From an uncultured Mollicutes bacterium (lineage in GTDB: Bacteria > Bacillota_I > Bacilli_A > Acholeplasmatales > JAEDCM01), in the NCBI GenBank assembly GCA_947166335.1, contig CAMVDS010000018.1, positions 1-17,767 on the forward strand: a stretch of 17,767 bases of DNA, written 5' to 3'. Shown here piece by piece: positions 5,938 through 13,836 of the stretch. The notes under the pieces were generated by a model that made no database searches, was not told where the DNA came from, and saw nothing but the letters and a program-made list of their open reading frames with translations. Position 1 is the stretch's first letter; every line of letters begins with the position of its first letter. The translations under genes and the position numbers were made by a program.

Positions 5938-7224
5938 ATGGTGAAGGTAATTGGTGCTGGACTTGCTGGAGTTGAGGCAAGTTATTATCTAGCAAATAAA
6001 GGAATAGATGTCGAATTATATGAAATGAGACCAGTTAAACAAACTAGTGCTCATAAGACAGATTTATTCGCTGAATTAATATGTTCTAACTCTCTTAGAG
6101 CAAATTCTATTGATGTTGCGGTAGGTCTTTTAAAAGAAGAAATGAAGATGTTTAACTCTATAGTTATGGAAGCTGCAGAAAAAACAAACGTTCCTGCAGG
6201 AGGATCTCTTGCCGTAGATAGAACATTATTTGCTAAATACATTACCGATAAAATTAAGAATCATCCAAGAATTAAAGTTATAACTGAAGAAGTAAAAAAG
6301 ATACCTGACGGAGATGTAATTATTTGTAGCGGACCATTAACTAGTGATGATTTTTCTAACGCTATTAAGGATTATTTAGATGAAAAAGATTTTTATTTTT
6401 TCGATGCAGTTGCTCCTATAATTGATGCTGAATCTATTGACTACAATAAGGTTTATCTAAAAAGTAGGTACGATAAAGGAGAAGCCGCTTATCTAAATTG
6501 TCCAATGACTAAAGAAGAATTTGATAAGTTTTATGATTGCTTAGTCCATGCAGAATGCGTTGAACCACATGATTTTGAACTAAAAGTATTTGAAGGATGT
6601 ATGCCTTTTGAAGTTATGGCTAAAAGAGGTAAAGATACATTACTTTTTGGGCCTATGAAGCCAGTTGGACTAGAGCATAATGGAGTTAGACCATATGCTG
6701 TTGTACAACTTAGAAAAGAAAATACTTTAGGATCTACTTATAATATAGTAGGCTTTCAAACACATTTAACATGGCCAAGTCAAAGAGAAGTCATTAAATT
6801 AATTCCTGGCTTAGAAAATGCTAATATCCTAAGATATGGTGTAATGCACAGAAATACTTATATTAATTCTCCAAAATTATTAAATGCTTTTTACCAATTA
6901 AAGAAAAATGAAAATATCTTTTTTGCAGGTCAAATGACAGGAGTAGAAGGGTATGTAGAAAGTGCATCAAGTGGACTACTTGCCGCTATAAATATGTATA
7001 GAAAAATAAGTAATCAAGAAATGCTTAAATTCCCAACAGAAACAATGATGGGAGCTTTAGCAAATTATATTTCAACACCAAATGAAAACTTTATTCCAAT
7101 GAACGCTAATTATGGTATTGTCCCAGATTTAGGATATAAACATTCTAAAAAAATGAGAAAAACTTTATATGGTGAACGTGGAATAGAGAAAATGAAAGAA
7201 TTCATAAAAGAAAACAATCTATGA
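5938..7224 (+). CDS. trmFO: Methylenetetrahydrofolate-tRNA (uracil-5-)-methyltransferase TrmFO
   Basis: A 428-aa folate- and FAD-dependent enzyme that makes m5U54 in the tRNA T-loop. The start is taken at 5938, since AGAAGG (5923-5928) stands nine bases upstream and the family N-terminus [14 protein letters not shown] follows. The frame stays open further upstream but crosses a terminator and promoter. The FAD loop GAGLAG is at residues 6-11 and LICSNSLRA at 48-56 (C49). EGCMP at 219-223 supplies C221, and this pair agrees with the two redox cysteines of the family. The C-terminal FAD contact [15 protein letters not shown] is at 329-343. It overlaps the recombinase gene by ATGA, an order also seen in Bacillus (trmFO-xerC). 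The methyl donor is methylene-THF, the same folate pool that the riboswitch senses. Confidence 0.95.
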   Translation: MVKVIGAGLAGVEASYYLANKGIDVELYEMRPVKQTSAHKTDLFAELICSNSLRANSIDVAVGLLKEEMKMFNSIVMEAAEKTNVPAGGSLAVDRTLFAKYITDKIKNHPRIKVITEEVKKIPDGDVIICSGPLTSDDFSNAIKDYLDEKDFYFFDAVAPIIDAESIDYNKVYLKSRYDKGEAAYLNCPMTKEEFDKFYDCLVHAECVEPHDFELKVFEGCMPFEVMAKRGKDTLLFGPMKPVGLEHNGVRPYAVVQLRKENTLGSTYNIVGFQTHLTWPSQREVIKLIPGLENANILRYGVMHRNTYINSPKLLNAFYQLKKNENIFFAGQMTGVEGYVESASSGLLAAINMYRKISNQEMLKFPTETMMGALANYISTPNENFIPMNANYGIVPDLGYKHSKKMRKTLYGERGIEKMKEFIKENNL

Positions 7225-8138
7225 ATGAAAAAGAATTAAATGATTTTAAAGATTACTTATTACTAGAAAGAGGTTATAGCGAAAATACAGCCATTAATTA
7301 TCTTTCTGATATTTCTGATTTAATTGACTTTATTAATGAATTTAAAATTGTAATGGATTTATTACATTTTGAAAAGAAAAAGCATGCTGAAAACTTTGTT
7401 GGCTATTTAATGAATAAAGGTTTAACAAGCAAATCAGTATCAAGGAAAATTAGCTCTATTAGGACATTTTACTCTTTTCTATTAGAAAAAGGGTTAGTAA
7501 AAAATAATCCTTTTATGGATTTAAAATCACCTAAAATTGAAAAAAGATTGCCTAATGTAATTGATGATGAAACAGTAAATATGATGCTTAGTGTATGTGA
7601 TAAAAATAAACCTTTAGGTATTAGAAACTATCTAATTATTGATTTACTTTATAGTTTAGGACTACGTGTATCTGAATTATGTAATTTAAAGATTAATGAC
7701 CTAGATTTCTTTAACGAAAGTGTTTTAGTAAAATCTGGTAAAGGATCAAAAGATAGATATCTAGTTATGCATAAACGTTTAATAGAAGAATTAAAGGATT
7801 ACATAACTCATGCAAGAAATAGACTACTTGCTGGTTCTATGAACGAAGATAATAGATATTTACTTATCAATTATAAGGGAACAACACTAACCCCAAGAGG
7901 AGTTAGAAAAATATTAAACACAATAATGGATAAGACAGGTGAAACATATAAAATTACACCACATATGCTTAGACATTCTTGTGCAACAGTTTTATTAAAT
8001 GGAGGTATGGATTTAAGAAGTGTTCAAGAAATACTTGGACATAGTATGTTATCTACTACCCAAATTTATACAGATATTGCTATAGACGATATCAAAGACA
8101 AATATAGAGATGCTCATCCAAGAGCAAGAAAGGACTAA
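7221..8138 (+). CDS. xerC: Tyrosine recombinase XerC/XerD-type
   Basis: A 305-aa site-specific recombinase, probably the one that resolves chromosome dimers at dif with a partner. The N-terminal SAM-like core-binding domain covers about 1-100. The C-terminal catalytic domain has all active-site residues: R149 (LGLRVSEL), K174 (GKGSKDR), H248 and R251 (HMLRH), H274 (LGHS) and the nucleophile Y283 (QIYTD). Length fits Xer (295-305 aa), not phage integrases, and no phage genes lie nearby. Its position directly after trmFO is where Bacillus keeps its xerC (codV) gene, so xerC is preferred over xerD. Sequence alone does not settle this. The ATG overlaps the trmFO stop by four bases. Confidence 0.92.
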   Translation: MNEKELNDFKDYLLLERGYSENTAINYLSDISDLIDFINEFKIVMDLLHFEKKKHAENFVGYLMNKGLTSKSVSRKISSIRTFYSFLLEKGLVKNNPFMDLKSPKIEKRLPNVIDDETVNMMLSVCDKNKPLGIRNYLIIDLLYSLGLRVSELCNLKINDLDFFNESVLVKSGKGSKDRYLVMHKRLIEELKDYITHARNRLLAGSMNEDNRYLLINYKGTTLTPRGVRKILNTIMDKTGETYKITPHMLRHSCATVLLNGGMDLRSVQEILGHSMLSTTQIYTDIAIDDIKDKYRDAHPRARKD

Positions 8139-8140
8139 TT

Positions 8141-8434
8141 ATGGAAGTAACACAAGCAAATTTTAAAGATTTTATCAAAGAAGGAAAAGTTATTATTGAT
8201 TTTTGGGCACCTTGGTGTGGACCTTGTAAAGCACTAGGACCTATTATTGAAGAAGTATGTAAAAATAACAACGTTAAGCTTGGAAAAGTAAACGTTGATG
8301 ATGAAATGGAATTAGCTGAATTGTTTAAAATTCAATCAATACCATTTGTTGTTAAGTTCGTTGATGGACAAATAGTTGATACATTCTTAGGCTTAAGAGG
8401 GGAAAAAGCTGTTGAGGAGTTTGTATTAAAATAA
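8141..8434 (+). CDS. trxA: Thioredoxin
   Basis: A 97-aa thioredoxin, slightly shorter than the usual 103-108 and missing a little at the N-terminus. The active site WCGPC is at residues 25-29 (C26, C29), preceded by the usual DFWAP. The cis-proline is P68 in IQSIPF. It reduces protein disulfides in the cytoplasm. The ATG comes two bases after the recombinase stop and its own stop shares a base with the ATG of the reductase-like gene (TAATG at 8432-8436), so thioredoxin and reductase are very likely made together. The partner reductase is unusual (next gene), which makes the electron source for this thioredoxin uncertain. Confidence 0.95.
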   Translation: MEVTQANFKDFIKEGKVIIDFWAPWCGPCKALGPIIEEVCKNNNVKLGKVNVDDEMELAELFKIQSIPFVVKFVDGQIVDTFLGLRGEKAVEEFVLK

Positions 8435-9243
8435 TGTATGACTGCATAATTATAGGTAAAGGCCCAGCTGGTATATCTTGCGCTATTTATCTAAAGAGAT
8501 TCAATAAAAATGTTTTAGTTATAGGAAAAGATTTTGGCTCTCTAGAAAAAGCTCATCTAATAGAAAATTATTATGGTTTTAATTCTATTAGTGGAATAGA
8601 TTTAGCTAAAAAAGGGGAAGAACAAGCCAAAAGCCTAGGAATAGAAGTATTAACTGATGAAGTATTAGAAATTAACGATTTAACTGTTAAAACTAAAACA
8701 AATGAATATAGTGCTAAATCTATATTCCTAGCTACAGGTAAATCTAATAAAGCTAATATTAAAGGGATTGATGATGTAGTAGTAAGTTATTGTGCTACAT
8801 GCGATGGATTCTTTTATAGAAAGAAAAAATTAGCTTTAATAGGCTATGGTGATTATATGCATCATGAACTAGATGTATTAAAGAATTTTACACCTGATGT
8901 TACTATTTTTTCTAATTCAATTACAAATGATAGTAGCGTAATAGATGGTAAGATTGAAAAACTATATAACAAAGATAATAAAAAAGTGATATTAGTTAAT
9001 AATACTGAATATGAATTTGATGGTATTTTTATTGCTGCAAATAACGATTCCTTATCCATTTCAAAACATTTAGGATTAGTCACTAATGAACAAAATAAAT
9101 TTGAAGTTGAAAACTTTAAAACAAATATTAAAGGTATTTTTGCTGGAGGAGATGCAATTGATGGATTAGATCAAGTATCTACAAGTGTATCAGATGGAGC
9201 AAAAGCGGCTATTGAAATTAATAAATTTTTAAAAGAAGAGTGA
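8434..9243 (+). CDS. Thioredoxin reductase-like flavoprotein lacking NADPH-binding motifs
   Basis: A 269-aa FAD protein of the TrxB fold. FAD motif GKGPAG is at residues 8-13, the redox pair C120-A-T-C123 followed by DG, and the second FAD motif AGGD at 237-240. The pyridine-nucleotide domain is reduced: the expected GGGxSAxEE is GYGDYMHHE (137-145), and the basic HRRxxxR that grips the NADPH phosphate is FSNSITN (159-165), with no arginine. Typical TrxB is about 305-320 aa. Ferredoxin-dependent flavin thioredoxin reductases of clostridia lack the same motifs, so ferredoxin may be the donor (inference). The gene overlaps trxA by one base, which supports a thioredoxin partner. No ferredoxin gene is in the window. 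Confidence 0.85.
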   Translation: MYDCIIIGKGPAGISCAIYLKRFNKNVLVIGKDFGSLEKAHLIENYYGFNSISGIDLAKKGEEQAKSLGIEVLTDEVLEINDLTVKTKTNEYSAKSIFLATGKSNKANIKGIDDVVVSYCATCDGFFYRKKKLALIGYGDYMHHELDVLKNFTPDVTIFSNSITNDSSVIDGKIEKLYNKDNKKVILVNNTEYEFDGIFIAANNDSLSISKHLGLVTNEQNKFEVENFKTNIKGIFAGGDAIDGLDQVSTSVSDGAKAAIEINKFLKEE

Positions 9244-9247
9244 TAAT

Positions 9248-9757
9248 ATGAGGCAAATAGGGGTTATTTGCGAGAAGAAAGACTGTAATTTTGAAAAAAT
9301 AGATAGAAAAGTAGTTAGAGGTATAGGACTTCATGATGGAAAACTAATCATGCTTTATAGTGCTAAATACGGAAACTATTCATTCCCAGGTGGTGGAATG
9401 AAGAAGGATGAAACTGCGATTGAATGTCTAAAAAGAGAAGTTAATGAAGAAACAGGATATGTTATTAAAAATATTAGTAAGCACCCAATTGGTTATATTG
9501 ATGAATCAAAATTAAATGGTGTTAAAGCATTCACTCAAAGAACAAGTTATTATTTTTATGAAATAGATCATGTAGAACGTGCTCATAAAGAAAAACATGA
9601 AAAGATTTATGAGACTGTTTTAGTATCTTTAGATGAAGCACTAGAAAAGAATAAAGAAATCGATTCAAATGTATGCTTCGTACAAAGAGAAATCATTGTA
9701 TTAAATCTTTTAAAGGAGGAATATTATGAGAGGATTCAAAGTAGCAAAAGGGTTTGA
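9248..9757 (+). CDS. NUDIX hydrolase
   Basis: A 169-aa protein with a perfect Nudix box at residues 49-71 (G49, E55, R63-E64, E67-E68, G70). The box binds the metal and catalyses hydrolysis of a nucleoside diphosphate linked to another group. The substrate is not evident; the dUTPase downstream suggests nucleotide-pool cleaning, but this is inference. The first 20 residues (MRQIGVICEKKDCNFEKI) precede the beta-sheet core and contain two cysteines. The ATG lies four bases after the reductase stop. The last ten codons overlap the dut gene in another frame (9726-9757), so the C-terminus RIQSSKRV may be dispensable. Confidence 0.88.
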   Translation: MRQIGVICEKKDCNFEKIDRKVVRGIGLHDGKLIMLYSAKYGNYSFPGGGMKKDETAIECLKREVNEETGYVIKNISKHPIGYIDESKLNGVKAFTQRTSYYFYEIDHVERAHKEKHEKIYETVLVSLDEALEKNKEIDSNVCFVQREIIVLNLLKEEYYERIQSSKRV

Positions 9758-10163
9758 GAATAGCTCTATAATATTACCTAAAAGACAAACAAAGAATAGC
9801 GCAGGATATGACTTCTATGTTGCTAGTGATACTATCATAAAAGCGCATAGTATTGCGCTTATTCCTACAGGCGTAAAAGCTTATATGGAAAGTGATGAAG
9901 TATTAAAATTATATGTTAGAAGTTCTATGCCTTTAAAAAAAGGATTAACACTAGCTAATAATGTAGGAATTATTGATAGTGATTACTATGAAAATAAGGA
10001 TAACGATGGTCATATCATGATACAAGTTATGAATTTTACTGATAAAGATATTCTAATTAAGAAAGATGAAAGAATAGCTCAAGGAATATTTTTAAAATAC
10101 TTATTAGCTGATGATGATACAACAAATGAAGAAAGAACTGGTGGCTTTGGAAGCACACTTTAA
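9726..10163 (+). CDS. dut: dUTP diphosphatase (trimeric dUTPase)
   Basis: A 145-aa enzyme that turns dUTP into dUMP, keeping uracil out of DNA and feeding dTMP synthesis. All five trimeric dUTPase motifs are present: SAGYDF (25-30), VRSSMP (64-69), NVGIIDSDYYE (79-89, catalytic D84 or D86 region), KKDERIAQGIF (112-122) and the glycine-rich C-terminus RTGGFGSTL (137-145). Motif 3 has a NKDNDGH insertion (90-96) before the strand, a pattern I associate with some Firmicute and phage dUTPases. The start is fixed by AAAGGAGG (9712-9719), six bases before the ATG and inside the Nudix gene, giving a 32-base overlap. Probably last in the trmFO operon. I see no terminator after it. Confidence 0.93.
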   Translation: MRGFKVAKGFENSSIILPKRQTKNSAGYDFYVASDTIIKAHSIALIPTGVKAYMESDEVLKLYVRSSMPLKKGLTLANNVGIIDSDYYENKDNDGHIMIQVMNFTDKDILIKKDERIAQGIFLKYLLADDDTTNEERTGGFGSTL

Positions 10164-10173
10164 AAAAATTATC

Positions 10174-10202
10174 TTGATTTATATATCAATATATGATATA
10201 TT
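10174..10202 (+). promoter_or_regulatory. Promoter of the rpsB-tsf transcript
   Basis: TTGATT (10174-10179), a 17-base spacer ending TGA, then TATATT (10197-10202), giving both a -35 and an extended -10. The predicted start near 10209 leaves a leader of about 110 bases before rpsB. Confidence 0.7.
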
Positions 10203-10208
10203 AATAAA

Positions 10209-10321
10209 GGCACATGCTAATACACATGATATTGGAGTCTATTTCCCAGTGCTAAATTTTTAGTGGAAATAGATGCTGAAGGTATCAGAGGACATAATAA
10301 CGAAAACGGAGGAAAAGAAAA
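10209..10321 (+). promoter_or_regulatory. Structured rpsB leader, possible S2 autoregulatory element
   Basis: The leader contains a perfect 9-bp stem TCTATTTCC/GGAAATAGA (10238-10246 with 10265-10273) with a smaller CTAA/TTAG stem inside (10252-10255 with 10260-10263). It has no T-tract after it, so it is not a terminator. The ribosome binding site GGAGG (10308-10312) is nine bases before the ATG. Ribosomal protein S2 represses its own mRNA in some bacteria, but I do not recognise this structure as a named class. Confidence 0.45.
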
Positions 10322-11170
10322 ATGTCAGTAGTTTCAATGAAACAATTATTAGAATCTGGTGTTCATTTTGGACATGCTACTAGAAGATGGAATCCAAAAA
10401 TGAAACCATATATCTTTACAGCACGTAACGATATTTACATTATCGATTTACAAAAGACTGCAGATGCAATCGAGGCTGCTTATAAGGTATTATTCGACAT
10501 CGTAAAGGAAGGCGGAAAAGTATTATTCGTAGGTACTAAGAAGCAAGCTCAAGATGTTGTAAAAGAAGAGGCTGAAAGAACAGGCCAATTCTATGTTAAC
10601 CAAAGATGGCTTGGAGGTACATTAACAAACTTCAAGACTATCAAGAAAAGAATCAAAAGATTAAATGATTTAGTTGAAATGGAAAGCAACGGTACTTTTG
10701 ATGCTCTACCTAAGAAGGAAGTAGCTCAATTAAAGCATGAAAGAGAAAGATTAGAAAAGTTCTTATCTGGTATTAAAGAAATGAAGAAGGTACCAGAAGC
10801 AATGTTCATCGTTGACCCAAGAAAGGAAAGAAATGCAATTCTTGAAGCACGTAAGTTAAACATTCCAGTATTTGGAATTGTTGATACTAACTGTGATCCA
10901 GATGATGTAGATTATGTAATTCCTGCTAATGATGATGCTGTTAGAGCAGTTAAATTAGTTACATGGGTAATGGGTAATGCTGTTATTGAAGCTCAAGGTG
11001 GAACAGTTGAAAAGTTCGAAGATGAAACAATAGATCAAAACGAAGTTCCTGAAGAAGAAGTTAAAGAAGCAGCTCCAAAAGCTCCAAAAGCAAAGAAAGA
11101 TGGAGAAGCTCCAAAGAAAAGAGCTCCAAAAACTCCAAAAGCTCCAAAAGAAGAAAAAACTGAAGAATAA
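10322..11170 (+). CDS. rpsB: 30S ribosomal protein S2
   Basis: A 282-aa small-subunit protein, S2 type throughout: [19 protein letters not shown] at the N-terminus, [10 protein letters not shown] and the [10 protein letters not shown] segment in the middle, and [13 protein letters not shown] before the C-terminal helices. Bacillus S2 has about 246 residues. Here a charged tail of roughly 35 residues from about 249 onward is added, built of K/P/A repeats ([21 protein letters not shown]) and ending in EEKTEE. The tail is probably disordered and could touch rRNA. Codon choice is of the highly expressed type, as in tsf and gapA. It has its own promoter and structured leader, and tsf follows after 21 bases, as is usual in bacteria. 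Confidence 0.98.
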   Translation: MSVVSMKQLLESGVHFGHATRRWNPKMKPYIFTARNDIYIIDLQKTADAIEAAYKVLFDIVKEGGKVLFVGTKKQAQDVVKEEAERTGQFYVNQRWLGGTLTNFKTIKKRIKRLNDLVEMESNGTFDALPKKEVAQLKHERERLEKFLSGIKEMKKVPEAMFIVDPRKERNAILEARKLNIPVFGIVDTNCDPDDVDYVIPANDDAVRAVKLVTWVMGNAVIEAQGGTVEKFEDETIDQNEVPEEEVKEAAPKAPKAKKDGEAPKKRAPKTPKAPKEEKTEE

Positions 11171-11191
11171 TTTAATAGGAGGATAATTAAT

Positions 11192-12070
11192 ATGGCAGTT
11201 ACTGCACAATTAGTAAAAGAATTAAGAGAAAAAACTGGCGCTGGTATGCTTGATTGTAAAAAAGCATTAGAAGCAACAGATGGAAATATTGAAGAAGCAA
11301 TCACTTGGTTAAGAGAAAAAGGTATTGCTAAAGCTGCTAAGAAAGCTAGCAGAGTTGCTGCAGAAGGTTTATGTAATGTAGCAATCAAAGGAAATAAGGC
11401 TGTAATTTATGAAGTTAACTCAGAAACTGACTTCGTAAGCAAGAATGCTCAATTCCTTGAATTATTAAATACTATTGGTAATGCATTATTAGAAAGCGAT
11501 TCAGATGATTATGAGAATATCGTTTATAATGGTGAAACAATTGCTAGTATTTTAGTATCAGCAACAGCTACAATCGGAGAAAAAATCAGCTTACGTAGAG
11601 TTACAAGAGTAACTAAGGCTGATAACGAAAACTTCGGTGCTTACAAGCATGCTGGTGGTAGAATTGCTGTATTAACATTAATTGAAGGCGGATCAGAAGA
11701 AGTAGCAAAGGATATTGCTATGCATGTTGCTGCAATCAATCCTAAATATTTAGCTCAAGAAAATGTTCCTGCTGAAGAAATTGAAAAAGAAAAGGCAATT
11801 CAAATTGCTGAAATGAAGAATGATCCTAAGATGGCTAACAAACCAGATAACGTATTAGAAAATATCGTTAAAGGTAAACTTGGCAAATTCTTAAAGGAAA
11901 TCTGCTTATTAGATCAACCATTCGTTAAAGATCCTAACCTAACAGTTGATCAATTTGCTAAGAGTCAAAAGTGCTCAATTAAAAAATATATTCGTCTTGA
12001 AGTTGGCGAAGGTATTGAAAAGGTTGAGACTGACTTTGTTGCTGAAGTAATGGCACAAGTTAAGGCTTAA
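11192..12070 (+). CDS. tsf: Elongation factor Ts
   Basis: A 292-aa guanine-nucleotide exchange factor that recycles EF-Tu. The N-terminal UBA-like domain covers about 1-55 (VKELREKTGAGMLDCKKAL), followed by the TDFV motif at residues 79-82, which inserts beside the EF-Tu magnesium site. The rest fits the two core subdomains, ending MAQVKA. Length matches the family (about 283-295). The start is supported by TAGGAGGAT. Co-transcription with rpsB is very likely given the 21-base gap. After the stop a hairpin with a T-rich tail separates it from pyrH and may reduce transcription of the downstream genes. Confidence 0.98.
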   Translation: MAVTAQLVKELREKTGAGMLDCKKALEATDGNIEEAITWLREKGIAKAAKKASRVAAEGLCNVAIKGNKAVIYEVNSETDFVSKNAQFLELLNTIGNALLESDSDDYENIVYNGETIASILVSATATIGEKISLRRVTRVTKADNENFGAYKHAGGRIAVLTLIEGGSEEVAKDIAMHVAAINPKYLAQENVPAEEIEKEKAIQIAEMKNDPKMANKPDNVLENIVKGKLGKFLKEICLLDQPFVKDPNLTVDQFAKSQKCSIKKYIRLEVGEGIEKVETDFVAEVMAQVKA

Positions 12071-12077
12071 TATTTAT

Positions 12078-12107
12078 AGGGAGAACTACGCTTCTCCCTT
12101 TATTTTA
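12078..12107 (+). terminator. Hairpin between tsf and pyrH (terminator or attenuator)
   Basis: A perfect 8-bp stem, AGGGAGAA/TTCTCCCT (12078-12085 with 12092-12099), with loop CTACGC, followed by TTATTTT. The T-run is interrupted, so termination may be partial. No convincing promoter separates it from pyrH, which suggests read-through. Confidence 0.7.
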
Positions 12108-12129
12108 AATAAAAAAAGGAGAGGTATTT

Positions 12130-12840
12130 ATGAGTTATAAAAGAATATTACTTAAGCTTAGTGGGGAAGCTTTAAAAGGAAATACAGAATTTGGAATTGA
12201 CCCAAGAACAGTATCTGATATTGCACAAGAAATCAAAGCCGCACATGATGCTGGAATACAAATCGGTATTGTTGTTGGTGGTGGAAATATGTGGAGAGGA
12301 AAGACTGCTTCTGAACTTGGAATGGAACGTGTTCAAGCAGACTATATGGGTATGCTTGCAACTGTCTTAAATGGCTTAGCTATCCAAGATTCCCTAGAAC
12401 ACTTAGGAATTGAAACAAGAGTCTTATCAGCAATTGCTGCTCAACAAGCAGTTGAACCATATATTAGACGTAGAGCTTTAAGACATTTAGAAAAAAATAG
12501 AGTAGTAGTATTTGTAGGTGGTACTGGTCAACCATATTTCTCTACAGATACAGCCGCAGCAGTAAGATGCGCAGAAATAGGTGCTGATGTAATGCTTATG
12601 GCTAAAAACGGTGTTGAAGGTGTATATGATTCAGATCCAAGAAAGAATCCAAATGCTAAAATGTTCAAATCATTAACTCATGAAGATTTATTAAATAAAC
12701 AATTAGCTGTTATGGACTTGACAGCAGCCTCACTTTTGAAGGATAATAAGATTGAGGTTAGAGTATTTAATATGAATACTAAAGGTAATATTACAAAAGT
12801 ATGCCTTGGTGATGATACTCTAGGAACAATTATAAAATAA
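12130..12840 (+). CDS. pyrH: UMP kinase
   Basis: A 236-aa amino-acid-kinase-fold enzyme that phosphorylates UMP to UDP as a hexamer. The motifs are KLSGEAL (9-15), the phosphate loop [10 protein letters not shown] (48-57), the [17 protein letters not shown] stretch (131-147) and [13 protein letters not shown] (158-170), which binds ATP and UMP. Length is typical (about 235-245). AAGGAGAGG before ATG 12130 is the ribosome binding site. It sits in the conserved order rpsB-tsf-pyrH-frr; frr follows after 14 bases. Its product feeds UTP and, through dCTP/dUTP metabolism, the pool that dUTPase cleans. Confidence 0.98.
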   Translation: MSYKRILLKLSGEALKGNTEFGIDPRTVSDIAQEIKAAHDAGIQIGIVVGGGNMWRGKTASELGMERVQADYMGMLATVLNGLAIQDSLEHLGIETRVLSAIAAQQAVEPYIRRRALRHLEKNRVVVFVGGTGQPYFSTDTAAAVRCAEIGADVMLMAKNGVEGVYDSDPRKNPNAKMFKSLTHEDLLNKQLAVMDLTAASLLKDNKIEVRVFNMNTKGNITKVCLGDDTLGTIIK

Positions 12841-12854
12841 GGAGGGACTATTTT

Positions 12855-13400
12855 ATGCCTGATATGATTTTACTTGAAACTGAAGAAAAGATGGAAAAAA
12901 CTATTCAATCAATGTTAAAAGAGTTTTCTAAAATTAGAACTGGTAGAGCAAATGCAACTATATTAGATTCTATTACTATTGATTATTATGGTTCACCATC
13001 ACCTGTTAGACAAATCTCTAGTGTTTCTACTCCTGAAGCAAATCAATTATTAATTAAGCCTTATGATGCTTCAACATTAAAACTAATTGAACGTGCTATT
13101 AGCGCATCTGATTTAGGAATTACTCCTATTAACGATGGAACATGCATTCGTTTAATCTTCCCTAAACTTACAGAAGAAAGAAGAAGGGAATTAGTAAAAG
13201 GCTTAGGAAAAATTACTGAAGGCGCTAAAGTTGCTTGTCGTAATATCAGAAGAGAAGGTAATGATGAAATTAAGAAATTAAAATTACCTGAAGATGATGA
13301 AAAAGGATATATCAATGACATTCAAGAACTTACAGATAAGTACATTGAAAAGATTGATAAAGAAACAGAAAAGAAAGAAAAAGAATTAATGGAAATCTAG
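12855..13400 (+). CDS. frr: Ribosome recycling factor
   Basis: A 181-aa protein that, with EF-G, splits the post-termination ribosome. Recognisable segments are LKEFSKIRTGRANATILDSI near residues 21-40, the VRQISSVSTPEANQLLIKPYD stretch, and the helical C-terminus LTEERRRELVKGLGKITEGAKVACRNIRREG. These form the three-helix bundle and the small domain II. Length is close to the usual 185. AAGGAGGG before the ATG is a strong ribosome binding site. Last gene of the translation block; a clear terminator starts at its stop codon. Confidence 0.98.
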   Translation: MPDMILLETEEKMEKTIQSMLKEFSKIRTGRANATILDSITIDYYGSPSPVRQISSVSTPEANQLLIKPYDASTLKLIERAISASDLGITPINDGTCIRLIFPKLTEERRRELVKGLGKITEGAKVACRNIRREGNDEIKKLKLPEDDEKGYINDIQELTDKYIEKIDKETEKKEKELMEI

Positions 13401-13427
13401 ACATTCATATTTTGAATGTCTTTTTTC
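13400..13427 (+). terminator. Intrinsic terminator after frr
   Basis: A perfect 8-bp stem, GACATTCA/TGAATGTC (13400-13407 with 13413-13420), loop TATTT, then T6. It ends the rpsB-frr block. Confidence 0.92.
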
Positions 13428-13450
13428 TTTTTGAAAAAAAGAATAAAAGA

Positions 13451-13479
13451 GTGCAATTACATTAATAATAGTGTATAAT
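13451..13479 (+). promoter_or_regulatory. Promoter of the membrane protein-cdsA-dxr-rseP operon
   Basis: TATAAT at 13474-13479 is preceded by TG and lies 17 bases after a weak -35 candidate, GTGCAA (13451-13456). It is placed correctly for the gene starting at 13496. Confidence 0.5.
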
Positions 13480-13495
13480 AAAATAGGTGGTTTGT

Positions 13496-13828
13496 ATGTT
13501 TAGACTAAAAGTAAATTGGAAAAAAAGAATAATAATTGGACTAGTAAGCATATTACCTATGATTGCTCTAGTTACTATTTTTCTAATATTATGTATAAAA
13601 AAGAATATACCTGATGGAGGAGTAGTTGCTGTTATATGTTCATTAGTTTATTTAATTGGTGTCCCTGAATTGATCTTTTTTGAAAAAGATAAATCAAAAA
13701 GACTTGATTATATAGCAGTTAAAGAAGAAGAAAAATGGGTTCCTTCTCCAATAGGAATTTTAATAAGAACTTCAATGTTTTTAATTGTTTTAATGTATTT
13801 AATTATTGTAATAGCAAGTAAGAGGTAG
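13496..13828 (+). CDS. Small membrane protein of unknown function (110 aa)
   Basis: I do not recognise this protein. The start at 13496 is chosen because AGGTGG (13485-13490) stands five bases before it. Three hydrophobic segments are visible: about 12-34, 42-62 and 86-107. Basic residues KKR precede the first (9-11), and the cluster KDKSKR follows the second (64-69), so the loop at 63-85 is probably cytoplasmic. There is no signal peptidase or lipobox motif. It opens the operon with cdsA, dxr and rseP, eight bases before cdsA, in the slot where uppS usually lies in Firmicutes. It has no isoprenyl transferase motif, so it is not a remnant of uppS. A role in envelope lipid metabolism is only suggested by position. 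Confidence 0.8.
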   Translation: MFRLKVNWKKRIIIGLVSILPMIALVTIFLILCIKKNIPDGGVVAVICSLVYLIGVPELIFFEKDKSKRLDYIAVKEEEKWVPSPIGILIRTSMFLIVLMYLIIVIASKR

Positions 13829-13836
13829 GTGTTCTT

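Noticed and set aside
7221..8138. Phage or integrative-element integrase
   Set aside because: Length, motifs and position after trmFO fit a housekeeping Xer recombinase. No attachment-site repeats or phage genes are near.
10955..11388. Two long minus-strand open frames opposite rpsB and tsf
   Set aside because: They are low-complexity complements of the K/P/A-rich S2 tail and of tsf, with no ribosome binding site or recognisable domain.
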